Origin: Burkholderiales bacterium
GTDB taxonomy: Bacteria > Pseudomonadota > Gammaproteobacteria > Burkholderiales > Burkholderiaceae_E
Direction of reading: 5' to 3'
Length of the DNA: 35,573 nucleotides
NCBI GenBank assembly: GCA_003576795.1
Contig: QEVN01000006.1
Span: forward strand, 1-35,573
The notes under the pieces were generated by a model. That model worked only from the letters and a program-made list of their open reading frames with translations, ran no database searches and was not told the DNA's origin. Positions 1 through 8,519 of this stretch are shown here, in pieces; position 1 is the stretch's first letter; every line of letters begins with the position of its first letter. The translations under genes and the position numbers were made by a program.

Positions 1-876
1 GCGCGCGGCATGGATCCCGACCAGTTCCTGCCCCGCTTCACCTTCTTCTTCGACATCTCGCTGAGCTTCTTCGAGGAGATCGCCAAGTTCCGCGCGGCGC
101 GGCGCATCTGGTCGCGCATCGCGCGCGAGCGGCTCGGCGCGCGCGATCCGAAGTCGTGGCGCTTCAAGTTCCACGGCCAGACTTCCGGCGTCGATCTCAC
201 GCGCCAGCAGCCGCTGAACAACATCGCCCGCGTGACGGTGCAGGCGATGGCCGGAATCTTCGGCGGCCTGCAGTCGCTGCACACCGATTCGTACGACGAG
301 GCGCTCGCCTGCCCCAGCGAGTTCGGCGCGCGCATCGCCGTCGCCACGCAGAACATCCTGCGCGAGGAGGCGCATCTCACCGACGTCATCGATCCGCTGG
401 GCGGCTCGTTCTACGTCGAGACGCTCACCGACCGGATGGAAGAGCAGATCGTCTCGGTCATGGACACGATCGAGGCGGCGGGCGGCATGCTCAAGGCGGT
501 CGAGGAAGGGATGGTCCAGCGCATGATCGGCGCATCGGCGCAGCGCCAGCAGCGCCGCATCGACAGCGGCGAGCAGCGGATCGTCGGCGTGAACGCGTAT
601 CAGGTCGAGGAGGATCCGGACACGCGGCCGTACATCGATCGCCCCGACCCGAAGGTGATGCGCGAGCACATCGAGCGCTTCGACGCCTGGCGCAACGCCC
701 GCTCGAGTGCCGAAGTCGGGAAGGCGCTCGACGGCCTGTCGCGCGCCGCCGAATCGGAGAAGGAGAACCTGTTCGGCGCCGTCGTCGACGCTGCGCGCGC
801 GGGGCTGACGAACGAGGAAATCTGTTCCCGGCTGCGGCGCGATCTCGGTTTCGGCACGCCGCTCGCGATCGTCTGA
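1..876 (+). CDS. Acyl-CoA mutase large subunit (methylmalonyl-CoA mutase family), 3' part
   Basis: This is the C-terminal part of the catalytic TIM-barrel chain of a coenzyme-B12-dependent acyl-CoA mutase. The frame is open to the left edge, so the ATG at 10 is probably internal and about half of the protein is missing. Family signatures are FHGQTSG followed by the LGG-like [16 protein letters not shown] stretch (nt about 170-305) and [10 protein letters not shown] (nt about 391-420). The protein stops after GFGTPLAIV with no cobalamin-binding domain, so that domain must be a separate chain, as in the isobutyryl-CoA, 2-hydroxyisobutyryl-CoA and archaeal methylmalonyl-CoA mutases. The N-terminal residues that fix substrate choice lie outside the window, so I do not name a substrate. 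The next gene, a MeaB-type GTPase, starts 1 nt after the stop, which supports the mutase assignment. Confidence 0.9.
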   Translation, partial: ARGMDPDQFLPRFTFFFDISLSFFEEIAKFRAARRIWSRIARERLGARDPKSWRFKFHGQTSGVDLTRQQPLNNIARVTVQAMAGIFGGLQSLHTDSYDEALACPSEFGARIAVATQNILREEAHLTDVIDPLGGSFYVETLTDRMEEQIVSVMDTIEAAGGMLKAVEEGMVQRMIGASAQRQQRRIDSGEQRIVGVNAYQVEEDPDTRPYIDRPDPKVMREHIERFDAWRNARSSAEVGKALDGLSRAAESEKENLFGAVVDAARAGLTNEEICSRLRRDLGFGTPLAIV

Positions 877-877
877 C

Positions 878-2161
878 ATGGGCGCGAACGATCCCTGGCA
901 GACGCTGATCTCGCGCGTTCTCGCCGGCGAGCGGCGATCGATCGCGCGGCTGCTCTCGCGCCTGGACGACCGGGCGCCGGGTTTCGAGGTCGCGGCGCGG
1001 CTGCTGGCCGAGCATGCGGGGCGTGCGCACGTCGTCGGCATCACCGGCGTTCCGGGCGCAGGCAAGTCGACGCTCGTCAATGCGCTGCTCGGCGCCTGGC
1101 TCGCGCAGGGTCGGAAAGTGGCCGTGATCGCCGTCGATCCGTCGAGTCCGATCCACGGCGGCGCCGTGCTGGGCGACCGGGTGCGGATGGGCGAACACGG
1201 CGCGCATCCGAACGCCTACATCCGTTCGTTCTCGGCGCGGGGAGCGCTCGGCGGCCTGTCGCATGCCACGCGTGCCGCCGCCGACTGCCTGGATGCCGCC
1301 GGCTTCGACAAGGTTCTGGTCGAGACGGTGGGCGCCGGGCAATCCGAAACCGACATCATGGCGCTCGCCGATACCCGCGTCGTCGTCTGCCCCCCGGGGC
1401 TGGGCGACGAGGTGCAGGCGATCAAGGCCGGCATCCTGGAGATCGCCGATCTCCTCGTGATCACGAAGAGCGACCTGCCGCACGCCGACGCGACGGTGCG
1501 AGACCTGAAGGACATGCTGGCGCTGCGCCGGCGCTTCGGGCAGCGCGACTGGAACACCCGGGTGATGCCCGTGCACGCGCCCGCGTCGAAGGGCATCGAC
1601 GAGCTCGTCGCGGCGATCGAGGAACATCGGTCGGTGCGCGGGTGCGGAACGCGGTTGAACGGCAACGCGCCATCGAGCGCCGACGAAAGCCGGACGACGC
1701 CGCCCGATGCGGCGGCGGACGACTGGTTGAACCGGTTGCAGGCGCTCGCGGCACGGGACGGCCCGTGCGTCACGCTCGGCTTCGAGGTCATCGAAGGCGG
1801 CGCGGGGTCGGCGACGGTGACGGTCACGCTGGACGACCGCCATATCAACTTCTTCGGCAGCTGCCACGGCGGCATCGTCTTCGCGCTGGCCGATTCGGCC
1901 TTCGGGCTGGCGTCGAACTCCTATGGGCCGATCGCGGCGGCGATCGATGCGCACATCGCCTTCTCGTCGGCCGCCGGAAAGGGCGATCGGCTCGTCGCAC
2001 GCGCAGTCGAACTGCGACGAGGACGCACCCTGGCCGTCTATCGCGTCGACGTCCACAAGATGCGCGACGACGGCGGCGAGGAGATCGTCTCCACGTTCAC
2101 CGGCACGGTGTTCATCCGCGGATCGAAGTCCGACGCCGCAGCGGAGACGAAGAGCGGATGA
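878..2161 (+). CDS. MeaB/ArgK-type GTPase fused to PaaI-like hotdog thioesterase
   Basis: A 427-residue two-domain protein. Residues 1 to about 250 form a MeaB/ArgK G3E GTPase, the chaperone that loads and protects B12 mutases: Walker A GVPGAGKS at 57-64, VDPSSP at 86-91, ETVGAGQSE at 149-157 and the guanine-specificity motif TKSD at 196-199. A linker rich in Ser, Thr, Pro and Asp (about 251-280) follows. Residues 285-416 form a PaaI-type hotdog acyl-CoA thioesterase: N324, then HGG (330-332) and LADSAF (337-342). D339 aligns with the catalytic Asp of PaaI. Ordinary MeaB proteins are about 320-330 residues long and end in a dimerisation arm; here the hotdog domain takes that place. I infer that it repairs the upstream mutase and clears stalled or misformed acyl-CoAs. 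The stop overlaps the next start as ATGA. Confidence 0.88.
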   Translation: MGANDPWQTLISRVLAGERRSIARLLSRLDDRAPGFEVAARLLAEHAGRAHVVGITGVPGAGKSTLVNALLGAWLAQGRKVAVIAVDPSSPIHGGAVLGDRVRMGEHGAHPNAYIRSFSARGALGGLSHATRAAADCLDAAGFDKVLVETVGAGQSETDIMALADTRVVVCPPGLGDEVQAIKAGILEIADLLVITKSDLPHADATVRDLKDMLALRRRFGQRDWNTRVMPVHAPASKGIDELVAAIEEHRSVRGCGTRLNGNAPSSADESRTTPPDAAADDWLNRLQALAARDGPCVTLGFEVIEGGAGSATVTVTLDDRHINFFGSCHGGIVFALADSAFGLASNSYGPIAAAIDAHIAFSSAAGKGDRLVARAVELRRGRTLAVYRVDVHKMRDDGGEEIVSTFTGTVFIRGSKSDAAAETKSG

Positions 2162-4134
2162 AGCGGAACCCGAAAGGCGGCCCCGTGCCGGGCGGCGACA
2201 GCTTCCCCGCGCTGCTGCTCGCGCAGGCCGAGCGGCGGCCGCAGGCACCTGCGATGCGCGAGAAGCGGTACGGCATCTGGCAGACGCTTTCCTGGCGGGA
2301 GATGTCGGAGCTCGTGCGCGACCTCGCCTGCGGGCTGGCCGAGGCCGGGCTGGCGCGCGGCGAGCACGTCGTCCTGGTCGGCGAGAACCGGCCGCGCCTG
2401 TACGCCGCGATGCTCGCCGTGCAATCGCTCGGCGCGGTGCCGGTGCCGCTGTACCAGGACGCGGTGGCCGCGGAGTTCGTCTTCCCGATCGAGAACGCCG
2501 AGGTGGCCTTCGCCGTCGTCGAGGACCAGGAGCAGGTCGACAAGCTCCTCGAGATCCGCGCGCGCACGCCGAGGCTGGCGCGCATCTGGTACGACGAGCC
2601 GCGCGGGCTGCGCAACTATGCCGAGCCCGGGCTCGAAAGCCTGCAGGCGCTGATCGATGCCGGACGCAGCCGGCACGCGCGCGATCCGGGCTTCTTCCTG
2701 GAGCAGGTGGGGCGGATCCGCTCCGACGACGTTGCCGCGATCTTCTTCACCTCGGGCACCACCGCGGAGCCCAAGGGGGTCGTGCATACGCACGCGAGCC
2801 TGATCGATCGCGCGCGCGCCGGCGCCCGCTTCGACTCGCTCGACGAGCGCGAGGAGGTGCTCGCCTACCTGCCGCCGGCATGGATCGGCCAGAACTGCTT
2901 CTCCTACGCCCAGTGGCTCGTCTGCGGCTACGTCGTCAACTGCCCCGAATCGGCCTCGACCGTGACGATCGACCTGAAGGAGGTCGGGCCGACCTACTAC
3001 TTCGCGCCGCCGCGCGTCTTCGAGGCGCTGCTCACCGACGTGACGATCCGCATGGAGGACGCGAGCCTGCCCAAGCGCTGGATGTTCGAGCGCTTCATGC
3101 GCATCGCGCGCAGGAGGGTCGACGCGACGGCCCTGGCGAGGCCGAGCCTGCTCGAGCGCCTGCTGCTGGCGATCGGCGACGTGCTCGTCTACGGTCCGTT
3201 GCGCAACGCGCTGGGCATGAGCCGCATCCGCGTCGCCTACACCGCCGGCGAGGCGATCGGGCCCGACCTGTTCGCGTTCTACCGCTCGATCGGCATCAAT
3301 CTGAAGCAGCTGTACGGCTCGACCGAGACCGCGGTCTTCGTCTGCGTGCAGCCCGATCACGACGTGCGCCCGGAAACGGTGGGCGTGGCGCTCGAAGGCG
3401 TGCAGCTGCGCATCGACGATCGCGGCGAGATCCTCATCAAGTCGGCGGGGCTGCTGAAGGAGTACTACAAGAACCCGCAGGCAAGCGCGGAAGTGCTGAC
3501 GCCCGACGGCTGGTACCGCTCGGGAGACGCCGGCTTCCTCGACGCGAGCGGCCAGCTGCGCGTGATCGACCGCGCGAAGGACGTAGGCCGGCTGCGCGGC
3601 GGGCCGTGGGACGGCGCGATGTTCGCGCCGAAGTACGTCGAGAACAAGCTGAAGTTCTTCCCGCACATCAAGGAGGCGGTGGCTTTCGGCGACGGGCGGG
3701 ACAAGGTCTGCGCTTTCGTCAACATCGACTTCGAGGCGATGGGCAACTGGGCCGAGAAGCGCAACCTGAGCTACACCGGCTACACCGACCTGGCCGGCAA
3801 GCCGGAAGTGCAGGCCTTCGTCCTCCAGTGCGTGGAGAAGGTCAACGCCGACCTGGCGGCCGATCCGCAGCTGGCCGGCAGCCAGATCTCCCGCTTCCTC
3901 GTCCTGCACAAGGAGCTCGATGCCGACGACGGCGAGCTCACGCGCACGCGCAAGGTGCGCCGCGGCTTCATCGCGCAGAAGTACGCGTTGCTCGTCGAGG
4001 CGATGTACGAAGGCCGCGACGCGCAATACGTCGAGACGCAGGTGCGCTTCGAGGACGGGCGCACGGGAACGACGGCGGCCAACGTGCGCATCCTCGATGC
4101 GCGCACCTTCCCCGCGTTGCGGAAGGCCGCATGA
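2158..4134 (+). CDS. AMP-dependent long-chain-type acyl-CoA synthetase
   Basis: A 658-residue adenylate-forming ligase that activates a carboxylic acid with ATP and CoA. Seen in the sequence: the phosphate-binding loop FTSGTTAEPKG around residues 197-207, the adenine motif YGSTE near 385, YRSGD near 452, and the C-terminal lysine region with TRTRKVRR near 600. Length and layout fit the long-chain fatty-acyl-CoA synthetase class rather than short acetyl-CoA synthetases. The start at 2158 overlaps the previous stop (ATGA); the frame is open further upstream but only as antisense-like shadow of the fusion gene. The stop overlaps the livG-like start in the same way, so the ligase is translationally coupled to the importer genes and probably activates the imported acid. 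Chain length or aromatic preference cannot be told from the sequence. Confidence 0.9.
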   Translation: MKRNPKGGPVPGGDSFPALLLAQAERRPQAPAMREKRYGIWQTLSWREMSELVRDLACGLAEAGLARGEHVVLVGENRPRLYAAMLAVQSLGAVPVPLYQDAVAAEFVFPIENAEVAFAVVEDQEQVDKLLEIRARTPRLARIWYDEPRGLRNYAEPGLESLQALIDAGRSRHARDPGFFLEQVGRIRSDDVAAIFFTSGTTAEPKGVVHTHASLIDRARAGARFDSLDEREEVLAYLPPAWIGQNCFSYAQWLVCGYVVNCPESASTVTIDLKEVGPTYYFAPPRVFEALLTDVTIRMEDASLPKRWMFERFMRIARRRVDATALARPSLLERLLLAIGDVLVYGPLRNALGMSRIRVAYTAGEAIGPDLFAFYRSIGINLKQLYGSTETAVFVCVQPDHDVRPETVGVALEGVQLRIDDRGEILIKSAGLLKEYYKNPQASAEVLTPDGWYRSGDAGFLDASGQLRVIDRAKDVGRLRGGPWDGAMFAPKYVENKLKFFPHIKEAVAFGDGRDKVCAFVNIDFEAMGNWAEKRNLSYTGYTDLAGKPEVQAFVLQCVEKVNADLAADPQLAGSQISRFLVLHKELDADDGELTRTRKVRRGFIAQKYALLVEAMYEGRDAQYVETQVRFEDGRTGTTAANVRILDARTFPALRKAA

Positions 4135-5036
4135 GCAGCGCCGCCTCCGCCGCCCTGCCGCGCGCCCGCGTCGACATGCCGATGGACGAGACGCGCAGCG
4201 CCGCCGTCGCGCCGCCCGTCGGGGCGCCGGCCGAAAGCGCGCGGCGCCGCGCAGGCGCGCCGATCCTCGTGGTCGAGAACGTCTCGCTGCGCTTCGGAGG
4301 CGTGCAGGCGCTGCAGGACATCAGCTTCGCGGTGCGCGAGCACGAGATCCTGTCGATCATCGGACCGAACGGCGCCGGCAAGAGCTCGATGCTGAACTGC
4401 ATCAACGGCGTCTACGCGCCGCAGCAGGGCTCGATCGCGCTGTGCGGCGAAGCGCTGCGGCGGCCGAACCCGCACAAGGTCGCCCGCATGGGCGTCGGGC
4501 GCACGTTCCAGAACCTGGCGCTGTTCGGCGGCATGACGGTCCTGCAGAACATCATGGCCGGGCGCAACTTCCGGATGAAGTGCGGCATCGCGCTGCAGGC
4601 GCTGCGCCTCGGCCCGGCGAACCGCGAGGAGGTCGCGCACCGCGAAGTCGTCGAGCGGATCATCGATTTCCTCGAGATCCAGCCGTGGCGGCACACGACG
4701 GTCGACCGGCTGCCCTACGGCCTGCAGAAGCGGGTCGATCTCGGCCGGGCCCTCGCGATGCAGCCGCGGCTGCTGCTGCTCGACGAGCCGATGGCCGGGA
4801 TGAACGTCGAGGAGAAGCAGGACATGTGCCGCTTCGTGCTCGACGTCAACGACGAGTTCGGCACGACGGTGGTGCTCATCGAGCACGACATGGGCGTCGT
4901 CATGGACATCTCCGATCGCGTCGTCGTGCTCGACTACGGACGCAAGATCGCCGACGGCCCCCCGCAGGAAGTTCGCGGCAACCAAGACGTGTTGCGCGCC
5001 TATCTCGGCGCCGCCGCGGCCGCACGAGGCGACTGA
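4131..5036 (+). CDS. livG: Branched-chain-type ABC transporter ATP-binding protein, LivG-like
   Basis: A 301-residue ABC ATPase of the LivG class, one of two ATPases powering the importer encoded here. Walker A is GPNGAGKS at 78-85, the Q-loop region is GRTFQN near 123-128, and Walker B is LLLLDEP at 214-220. The signature is LPYGLQKR at 194-201, a LivG-type variant of LSGGQ. The C-terminal part (ADGPPQEVRGNQDVLRAYLG) is typical of the family. The first roughly 45 residues are an Ala/Arg/Pro-rich extension that ordinary LivG lacks; the ATG at 4176 (residue 16) is an alternative start. The ATGA overlap with the ligase gene favours 4131. Confidence 0.92.
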   Translation: MSSAASAALPRARVDMPMDETRSAAVAPPVGAPAESARRRAGAPILVVENVSLRFGGVQALQDISFAVREHEILSIIGPNGAGKSSMLNCINGVYAPQQGSIALCGEALRRPNPHKVARMGVGRTFQNLALFGGMTVLQNIMAGRNFRMKCGIALQALRLGPANREEVAHREVVERIIDFLEIQPWRHTTVDRLPYGLQKRVDLGRALAMQPRLLLLDEPMAGMNVEEKQDMCRFVLDVNDEFGTTVVLIEHDMGVVMDISDRVVVLDYGRKIADGPPQEVRGNQDVLRAYLGAAAAARGD

Positions 5037-5039
5037 TCC

Positions 5040-5969
5040 ATGGGCTTCTTCCTCGAAACCCTCATCGGCGGCCTGATGGCCGGCGTGCTGTATTCGCTGG
5101 TCGCGCTCGGATTCGTGCTGATCTTCAAGGCGAGCGGCGTCTTCAACTTCGCGCAGGGCGCGATGGTGCTGTTCGCCGCCCTCGCGATGGCCCGCTTCGC
5201 CGAGTGGCTTCCGCAATGGTTCGGCTTCGAGAGCGCGCTGCTGGCCAACGTCGGCGGCTTTCTCGTCGCGCTGGCGCTGATGATCGTCGTCGCGTGGTCG
5301 GTCGAGCGCTTCGTGCTGTCGGGGCTGGTCAACCAGAGCAGCGTCGCGCTGCTGATGGCCACGCTCGGCGTGGCGTACTTCCTCGACGGTTTCGGACAGA
5401 CGCTGTTCGGCAGCGAGATCTACCGCCTCGACATCGGCATCCCGAAAGACCCGCTCATCCTCGCCGAGCGCTGGTTCGAAGGAGGTCTGCTGGTCAGCCG
5501 CGAGGACGTCTTCGCGGCGTCCATCGCGGGCGCGCTCGTCGTCGCGCTCACCGTGTTCTTTCATTCCACCGGCGTGGGCCGCGCGTTGCGCGGAGTCGCC
5601 GACGATCACCAGGCGGCGCAGTCCATCGGCATTCCCCTGGGCAGGATCTGGGTGATCGTCTGGTCGATCGCGGGCTTCGTCGCGCTGGTGGCCGGGATGA
5701 TCTGGGGCAGCAAGCTCGGCGTGCAGTTCTCGCTGTCGCTGGTCGCGCTGAAGGCGTTCCCGGTGGTGATCCTCGGCGGCCTGACGTCGATTCCGGGAGC
5801 GATCGTCGGCGGACTGATCATCGGCATGGGAGAGAAGCTCTCGGAGGTGTACCTGGGGCCGCTGCTGGGCGGCGGCATCGAGATCTGGTTCGCCTACGTG
5901 CTCGCGCTGCTGTTCCTGCTGGTGCGACCGCAGGGACTGTTCGGCGAAAAGATCATCGACCGCGTCTGA
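5040..5969 (+). CDS. livH: Branched-chain-type ABC transporter permease, LivH-like
   Basis: A 309-residue inner-membrane permease of the LivH class. It is strongly hydrophobic, with about eight predicted spans. Family features are the N-terminal GLMAGVLYSLVALGFVLIF span, the FNFAQGAM motif near residue 35, the cytoplasmic coupling loop GRALRGVADDHQAAQSIG near residues 180-197, and the C-terminal GGLTSIPGAIVGGLIIG span. With LivM it forms the membrane channel; LivG and LivF bind at the coupling loops. It starts 3 nt after the livG stop. The family imports branched amino acids but also many aromatic and aliphatic acids, so the name gives the family, not the substrate. Confidence 0.93.
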   Translation: MGFFLETLIGGLMAGVLYSLVALGFVLIFKASGVFNFAQGAMVLFAALAMARFAEWLPQWFGFESALLANVGGFLVALALMIVVAWSVERFVLSGLVNQSSVALLMATLGVAYFLDGFGQTLFGSEIYRLDIGIPKDPLILAERWFEGGLLVSREDVFAASIAGALVVALTVFFHSTGVGRALRGVADDHQAAQSIGIPLGRIWVIVWSIAGFVALVAGMIWGSKLGVQFSLSLVALKAFPVVILGGLTSIPGAIVGGLIIGMGEKLSEVYLGPLLGGGIEIWFAYVLALLFLLVRPQGLFGEKIIDRV

Positions 5970-5993
5970 TCGACCACCTCCCGGGATGCACGC

Positions 5994-7058
5994 ATGATCT
6001 ATCGCGAGAACGGCCAGTTCAGGACCAGCTACCTGGCCGACCAGCGGATGCTGCCGATCCGCCAGGACCGCATGGCGATCGCGCTGCTGCTCTTCGTCGC
6101 CGCGGTGGTCGTGCCGCTGACCGCCACCGAGTACCTGTTCAGCGCGATCCTCGTCCCCTTCCTGATCCTGTCGCTGGCCGCCCTCGGGCTGAACGTCCTC
6201 GTCGGCTACTGCGGGCAGATCTCGCTGGGCACCGGCGCATTCATGGCGATCGGCGCATACGCGGCGTTCAACTTCCACACGCGCATCGACGGCTTGCCGC
6301 TGATCGTCTCGCTGCTGCTGGGCGGGGGCTGCGCCACGGTGTTCGGCGTGCTCTTCGGGATTCCGTCGCTGCGCATCCGGGGCCTGTATCTCGCCGTGGC
6401 GACGCTGGCGGCGCAGTTCTTCGCCGACTGGGCGTTCCTGCGCATTCCCTGGCTGACCAACCACTCGAGCTCCGGATCGGTGAGCGTCGGGCGCCTGGAG
6501 CTGCTCGGCGTTGCGATCGCCACCCCGGCGCAGCGCTACCTGTTGTGCCTGGCGTTCGTCGTCGCGTTCGCGGTGCTCGTGAAGAACCTCGTGCGCGGTG
6601 CGATCGGCCGCGAGTGGATGGCGATCCGCGACATGGACGTGGCCGCCGTCGTGATCGGGATACGTCCCACCTACGCGAAGCTCAGCGCCTTCGCCGTGAG
6701 CTCCTTCGTCGTCGGCGTCGCGGGCGCGTTGTGGGGCTTCGTGCACCTCGGCTCGTGGGAGCCGGCCGCGTTCGGCATCGAGCGCTCGCTGCAGCTGCTG
6801 TTCATGGTCATCATCGGCGGGCTCGGCTCGATCATGGGCGCGTTCTTCGGCGCGGCGTTCATCGTCGTCCTGCCGATCTTCCTCAGCCAGTTCCCGGCGT
6901 GGCTCGGCATACCGCTGTCGACCACCGCAGCCGCGCATCTCGAAGCGATGATCTTCGGGATGCTGATCGTCTTCTTCCTGATCGTCGAGCCGCACGGCCT
7001 GGCCCGCCTGTGGTCGACCGCCAAGGAGAAGCTTCGCCTGTGGCCTTTCCCGCACTGA
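5994..7058 (+). CDS. livM: Branched-chain-type ABC transporter permease, LivM-like
   Basis: A 354-residue permease of the LivM class, partner of LivH. Seen: about ten hydrophobic segments, the LivM-type motif LNVLVGYCGQISLGTGAFM around residues 65-83, the coupling loop GREWMAIRDMDVAAVVIG near residues 203-220, and GGLGSIMGAFFGAAFIV near the C terminus. The roughly 25 hydrophilic residues before the first span are longer than in many LivM proteins. It lies 24 nt after livH in the same operon. Confidence 0.93.
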   Translation: MIYRENGQFRTSYLADQRMLPIRQDRMAIALLLFVAAVVVPLTATEYLFSAILVPFLILSLAALGLNVLVGYCGQISLGTGAFMAIGAYAAFNFHTRIDGLPLIVSLLLGGGCATVFGVLFGIPSLRIRGLYLAVATLAAQFFADWAFLRIPWLTNHSSSGSVSVGRLELLGVAIATPAQRYLLCLAFVVAFAVLVKNLVRGAIGREWMAIRDMDVAAVVIGIRPTYAKLSAFAVSSFVVGVAGALWGFVHLGSWEPAAFGIERSLQLLFMVIIGGLGSIMGAFFGAAFIVVLPIFLSQFPAWLGIPLSTTAAAHLEAMIFGMLIVFFLIVEPHGLARLWSTAKEKLRLWPFPH

Positions 7059-7105
7059 AGGCCCCGGCTCCACTCGAACACGCGATCGACGTGCACATCC
7101 CGAAC

Positions 7106-7111
7106 GAGGAG
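7106..7111 (+). promoter_or_regulatory. Ribosome binding site deciding a TTG start for livK
   Basis: GAGGAG lies 6 nt before the TTG at 7118. The reading frame has no ATG before the secretion signal. An in-frame GTG at 7091 has no comparable site and would put charged residues in front of the signal peptide, so TTG is the better start. Confidence 0.65.
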
Positions 7112-7117
7112 ACGACC

Positions 7118-8455
7118 TTGACGTTCAGATCCCTTGCGGCTTCGGCCGCGATCTTCGCCGCCGTCGCGGCGACCACCCTTCCCGCCCCCGCGGTACACGC
7201 GCAATCCGCCGAGCAGTTCTTCCCGGTGCTCGTCTTCCGCACGGGGCCGTACGCGCCCAACGGCGCGCCGTGGGCCGACGGCTACGTCGACTATCTCAAG
7301 CTCGTCAATGCGCGCGGCGGGATCAACGGCGTGAAGCTCGGCTTCGAGGAATGCGAGACGGCCTACGCCACCGACCGCGGCGTCGAATGCTACGAGCGGC
7401 TCAAGGGCAAGAACGGCGGAGCGACCGTCTTCCAGCCGCTGTCGACGGGCATCACCTTCGCGCTCACCGAGAAGGCGCCGATCGACCGGATCCCGCTGAT
7501 CACCGCCGGCTACGGCCTGAGCGAAGCGGCCGACGGCGGCGTCTTCGGCTGGAACTTTCCCGTCACCGGCGTGCACTGGGCCTCGGCGGACATGCAGGTG
7601 CAGTACATCGCACAGCGCGAAGGCGGCTTCGACCGCCTGAAGGGCAAGAAGATCACGCTGCTCTATCACGACAGCCCCTACGGCAAGGAAGCGATCCCCG
7701 TGCTCGAGGCGCGCGCGGCCATGCACGGCTTCCAGTTCAATGCGATTCCGGTCACCCACCCCGGCGTCGAGCAGAAATCCGCGTGGCTGCAGATCCGGCA
7801 GAACCGCCCCGACTACGTGCTGCTGTGGGGCTGGGGCGTGATGAACCCGACGGCGCTGAAGGAAGCGCAGGCCACCGGCTTCTCGCGCGAGAAGATCATC
7901 GGTCACTGGCCGTCGGGCGGCGAGCCCGACATCGGCGACCTGGGCAACGCAGCCAAGGGGTACAGCGCCGTCGTGCTGCAGCCGGCTGCCGCGCAGGGCT
8001 CGAAGGTCGTCGAGGAGATCCTCTCCAGGGTCCATGCGAAAGGCCAGGGAACCGGGCCGCGGGAATCCGTCGGCCAGATGCTCTACATGCGAGGCGTCGT
8101 CTCGGCGATGATCGGCGTGGAGGGCGTACGGCGCGCGCAGGAGCGCTTCGGCAAGGGCAAGGTCATGACCGGCGAGCAGGTGCGCTGGGGACTGGAGAAC
8201 CTCGCCCTCGACCAGGCGGCGCTCGACCGGCTCGGTTTCGCCGACGTCCTGCGGCCCATCCAGACGTCGTGCGTCGACCACATGGGCGGCGCCTGGGGCC
8301 GCGTGCAGACCTGGGACGGCGCACGGTGGGTGGCCAGCGGCACCTGGTTCCAGGCCGACGAGCAGCTGCTCAAGCCGATGATTCGCAGCGGCGCCGACAA
8401 GTACGCCGCGGCGAAGAAGATCGAGCGGCGCAGCGCGCAGGCGTGCCAGGACTGA
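7118..8455 (+). CDS. livK: Periplasmic substrate-binding protein of the Liv-type importer
   Basis: A 445-residue type I periplasmic binding protein that captures the ligand for the LivHMGF complex. With the TTG start (GAGGAG 6 nt upstream) the product opens with a clear signal peptide: an Arg at residue 4, an Ala-rich core, and a likely cut after AVHA near residue 27. The mature part has the family layout with GPYAPNG, YVDYLKLVNARGGING and YGKEA. It is longer than amino-acid LivK proteins (about 370) and belongs to the subgroup commonly found beside AMP-dependent synthetases, which suggests a carboxylic acid ligand; that last point is inference. It lies 59 nt after livM. A short perfect hairpin separates it from livF. 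Confidence 0.9.
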   Translation: MTFRSLAASAAIFAAVAATTLPAPAVHAQSAEQFFPVLVFRTGPYAPNGAPWADGYVDYLKLVNARGGINGVKLGFEECETAYATDRGVECYERLKGKNGGATVFQPLSTGITFALTEKAPIDRIPLITAGYGLSEAADGGVFGWNFPVTGVHWASADMQVQYIAQREGGFDRLKGKKITLLYHDSPYGKEAIPVLEARAAMHGFQFNAIPVTHPGVEQKSAWLQIRQNRPDYVLLWGWGVMNPTALKEAQATGFSREKIIGHWPSGGEPDIGDLGNAAKGYSAVVLQPAAAQGSKVVEEILSRVHAKGQGTGPRESVGQMLYMRGVVSAMIGVEGVRRAQERFGKGKVMTGEQVRWGLENLALDQAALDRLGFADVLRPIQTSCVDHMGGAWGRVQTWDGARWVASGTWFQADEQLLKPMIRSGADKYAAAKKIERRSAQACQD

Positions 8456-8476
8456 ACGCAACGGCCGCCGGCGAGC

Positions 8477-8495
8477 GGGCGGCATAGAGCCGCCC
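8477..8495 (+). repeat. Perfect 7-bp hairpin between livK and livF
   Basis: GGGCGGC (8477-8483), loop ATAGA, GCCGCCC (8489-8495). No T-run follows, so it is not a standard terminator. Its position just after the binding-protein gene, which is usually needed in excess, fits a 3' mRNA-stabilising or attenuating structure; that role is inferred. Confidence 0.5.
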
Positions 8496-8519
8496 CGCCC
8501 CGGCGCGGGTGCAAGCGCG

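Noticed and set aside
1-877. Complete small mutase starting at ATG 10
   Set aside because: The frame is open to the window edge and the TIM-barrel N-terminal half is missing, so this is a truncated view, not a short gene.
491-2248. Very long - strand open frame opposite the mutase and GTPase genes, and others opposite livG-livM and nuo
   Set aside because: Arg/Ala/Asp-rich translations without any domain, lying antisense to well-supported genes. Expected by-products of high GC.
7091-7117. GTG at 7091 as livK start
   Set aside because: No ribosome binding site, and it adds acidic residues before the signal peptide, whereas TTG at 7118 has GAGGAG at the right distance.
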